A stretch of DNA of 64,000 nt from JBQTGK01 sp052400665. Lineage in GTDB: Bacteria; Bacteroidota; Bacteroidia; Bacteroidales; Marinifilaceae. Position 1 is the stretch's first letter. Each line of letters starts with the position of its first letter. The DNA is taken from assembly GCA_052400665.1 (NCBI GenBank), contig JBQTGK010000003.1. One strand, written 5' to 3'. This document shows, one piece after another, positions 62,330-64,000 of the stretch. The position numbers were made by a program, and so were the translations under genes. Under the pieces are notes generated by a model that ran no database searches, had not been told where the DNA came from, and saw nothing but the letters and a program-made list of their open reading frames with translations.

Positions 62330-64000
62330 TTAAAATTCCAGTTCCATTGCATAATCAACCGGAACTTTTTTACCTCGCTGGGCACCAGGTTTCCAATTTT
62401 TCATTTCCGAAGCAATTATTTTAGCAGCTTCGGCAGCTACTTCGTTCGATTTTTTTAGGATTTGAATATTCGTTACTTTTCCTTTTGGAGATATAGTGAA
62501 TCCAACAGTTGCGCTTCCTTCTAGTTTTTTTCCTTCGAAAAAGAATTCTTCCTTCAGTTTATTTTCTTGTTTTTTTACATGTTGTGCTAATCCGTAAAAC
62601 CCCTGTGGATATTGTGGCATATCTTCAACAATCACAAAAACTGGTTCGTCGCTTTCGGGATATTCAGGTGCTGTTGGTGGCGGTGGAGGAGGAATGTCTC
62701 CTGCTTTTTTTAAATCTTTTGAAGAGATTCCAATTACTTCACGTTTCATGGTGAAATCAACATTTTTGATTCCTTCTCGAAAATCATTTTTGTTTAAAAT
62801 ACTTTGGTAGCCTACAAATGAGGCAACTAATGTCAATTTCTTCATGTTTGAAATCTCAATTTCGTATTTTCCATCCCAATCAGAAACAGTTCCAATTGTA
62901 GTACCTTTCACAACAATTGAAGTTCCTGGCATTGGATTTCCATTAACATCTTTTACAGTACCTGAAATTTTAAATACTTTCTGTTTTTCTTTGTTATCTT
63001 CAGAATCAACAGCTTTCATTATAAAGTCGTGTTTCCATTTGGATCCATTTGTTGATTTTAATGTAATGGTATTAGAAACCATTTCATAGTCTGGATGCGT
63101 AACAATTAGTCTAAAATCACCTTCGGCTGGCAATTCAAATTTATATTCACCATTAGCATTGGTAATGCTTTTTTTATTAGAGTCTTTTATGCTAACAGAG
63201 GCTTTCGAAATAGGATTGTTTTTCTTGTCTATAACCCTTCCTGTTAACTTTACAGTTTTAGATTTAATAAGTTTTTCACTTTTCTCTTTTTGTAATGTTT
63301 GTTTTGATGTATTCTTATTTGATATTTCGCGATTAATAGTGTTTTCTGTACTTTCGGTAGTTGTCTTATATGGAACTTTATAATTACTAAGATCAGAAAG
63401 TACTAAATCTTTTGTGCTGTTTTCGCTAGGCTTTACTGTTTTTAACTCTTTTTGTTCCTGCATTTTATATTCAGGTTGCGCAAAAGAGTACATCAATACT
63501 GCCAAAACGGGTAGAAGCCATATCATTCGATACAATTTTCGTTTCGAAGTTTTTTCTTTCGTCATCATTTTAAATCGGGTTGGGCCGAGGGCAAAATTAA
63601 GGTTATTGGCCAGACCAATAACTTTAGTGCCTATTAGCTGGTTAATTAATAATGCCTGATACCTGACTGGTGATTGGCCCCGGGATAATACACCTTTGTC
63701 GGCCAGGTATTCATGGTTTTGTTTAATTGCACGTTCAAACAGCCAAATAAATGGGTTGAACCAAAATAATACTGTTAACAGCTCTATGATGAACAAATCG
63801 ATCCAATGGCGCTCTTGAATGTGCACTTTTTCATGAGTTAAAATGTCATTAATATCGTTTTGCTTAAAATATTCGGGATGAATTAATATTCTGTTAAAAA
63901 ATGAGAATGGCATTTTGTAAATTGTATTCTCATGCAACAGGCAATCTTCAACTTTTTTAGGTGTTGTTTTATAAATAATCTGTATAGGTTTCCACGATTG
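62330..64000 (-). CDS. M56 (BlaR1-like) peptidase with TonB C-terminal domain (5' partial)
   Basis: The minus-strand frame is open to the right edge, so the N-terminal helices are missing. The zinc motif LTHEKVHIQERHWIDL and the following NPFIWLFERAIKQNHEYLAD match the M56 protein at 51936. One membrane helix, two carboxypeptidase-regulatory-like domains (around KLTGRVIDKKNNPISKA and KISGTVKDVNGNPMPGT), a PPPPPPT linker and a single TonB C-terminal domain follow. The apparent TTG start at 63937 is only an artefact of the edge. Its BlaI partner, if any, would lie beyond the window. Role as for its homologue. Confidence 0.85.
   Translation of the reverse strand, partial: QSWKPIQIIYKTTPKKVEDCLLHENTIYKMPFSFFNRILIHPEYFKQNDINDILTHEKVHIQERHWIDLFIIELLTVLFWFNPFIWLFERAIKQNHEYLADKGVLSRGQSPVRYQALLINQLIGTKVIGLANNLNFALGPTRFKMMTKEKTSKRKLYRMIWLLPVLAVLMYSFAQPEYKMQEQKELKTVKPSENSTKDLVLSDLSNYKVPYKTTTESTENTINREISNKNTSKQTLQKEKSEKLIKSKTVKLTGRVIDKKNNPISKASVSIKDSNKKSITNANGEYKFELPAEGDFRLIVTHPDYEMVSNTITLKSTNGSKWKHDFIMKAVDSEDNKEKQKVFKISGTVKDVNGNPMPGTSIVVKGTTIGTVSDWDGKYEIEISNMKKLTLVASFVGYQSILNKNDFREGIKNVDFTMKREVIGISSKDLKKAGDIPPPPPPTAPEYPESDEPVFVIVEDMPQYPQGFYGLAQHVKKQENKLKEEFFFEGKKLEGSATVGFTISPKGKVTNIQILKKSNEVAAEAAKIIASEMKNWKPGAQRGKKVPVDYAMELEF

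Overview
This AT-rich window looks like the chromosome of a Bacteroidota bacterium, most likely a marine member of the Bacteroidales/Marinilabiliales (Marinifilum- or Labilibaculum-like; that placement is an inference). The supporting signs are a SusA-type neopullulanase, LytTR/LytS-type signalling, DUF3822 next to rsmD, M56-TonB proteins, a large ABCG-like fusion protein, scarce Shine-Dalgarno sites, and promoters of the Bacteroidota form TTTG-N19-TAnnTTTG. Three exact copies of that promoter are visible, before blaI, satD and phnA. Most genes are housekeeping or conserved accessory genes. I see no phage, insertion sequence, integron or CRISPR array.

Layout. 1-4.9 kb: the end of an HpcH-type aldolase, a U32 protein, an alpha/beta hydrolase behind a structured leader, and a YdcZ-type membrane protein. 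5-9.7 kb: a LytS/LytTR two-component pair, a SusA-like amylase and a band-7 protein. 10-15.3 kb: guaB, an M1 aminopeptidase lipoprotein and a DUF1338 protein. 15.6-15.85 kb: two identical tRNA-Asp genes separated by a run of N. 16-23.5 kb: an unknown protein, DUF3822 and rsmD; a RecD-like helicase; a receiver-phosphatase; a phosphohexomutase. 22.6-27.5 kb: nucleotide-sugar genes (rfbD, rfbC, rfbA, UDP-glucuronate decarboxylase, UDP-glucose dehydrogenase) without rfbB. 28-39.5 kb: phnA, rpsA, a STAS protein, rnz, a C1 peptidase, guaA, a pseudo-receiver/HPt protein, a CtpA-type protease and a THUMP methyltransferase. 39.5-45 kb: a SiaB/SiaC pair convergent with a three-gene operon ending in a TerB-ABC-permease fusion. 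45-51.4 kb: an S9 peptidase, a MATE transporter, a POTRA/barrel outer-membrane protein and a small membrane protein. 51.5-54.3 kb: a BlaI repressor and an M56 protein carrying three TonB C-terminal repeats. 54.3-56.3 kb: a satD-DUF3307-tag operon behind three evenly spaced palindromes. 56.3-60.4 kb: cytochrome b, Rieske protein and an octaheme-TPR cytochrome. 60.7-64 kb: a lipoprotein sulfatase and a second M56-TonB protein cut by the window edge.

How the genes connect. The nucleotide-sugar genes feed rhamnose-, glucuronate- and xylose-containing surface polysaccharide. guaB and guaA form the GMP branch of purine synthesis and share a short leader motif. The b-type cytochrome, Rieske protein and octaheme cytochrome look like one quinol-oxidising electron-transfer complex. 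The most distinctive features are regulatory: (1) three 22-bp palindromes at exact 28-bp spacing before satD, one filling the promoter spacer; (2) three BlaI-type operators over the blaI promoter; (3) a perfect terminator-like hairpin inside the start of rnz; (4) a leader at 2959-3034 with mutually exclusive pairings. The best candidate for an undescribed system is satD-DUF3307-tag, in which SatD combines a cyclase-like domain with a helix-turn-helix.
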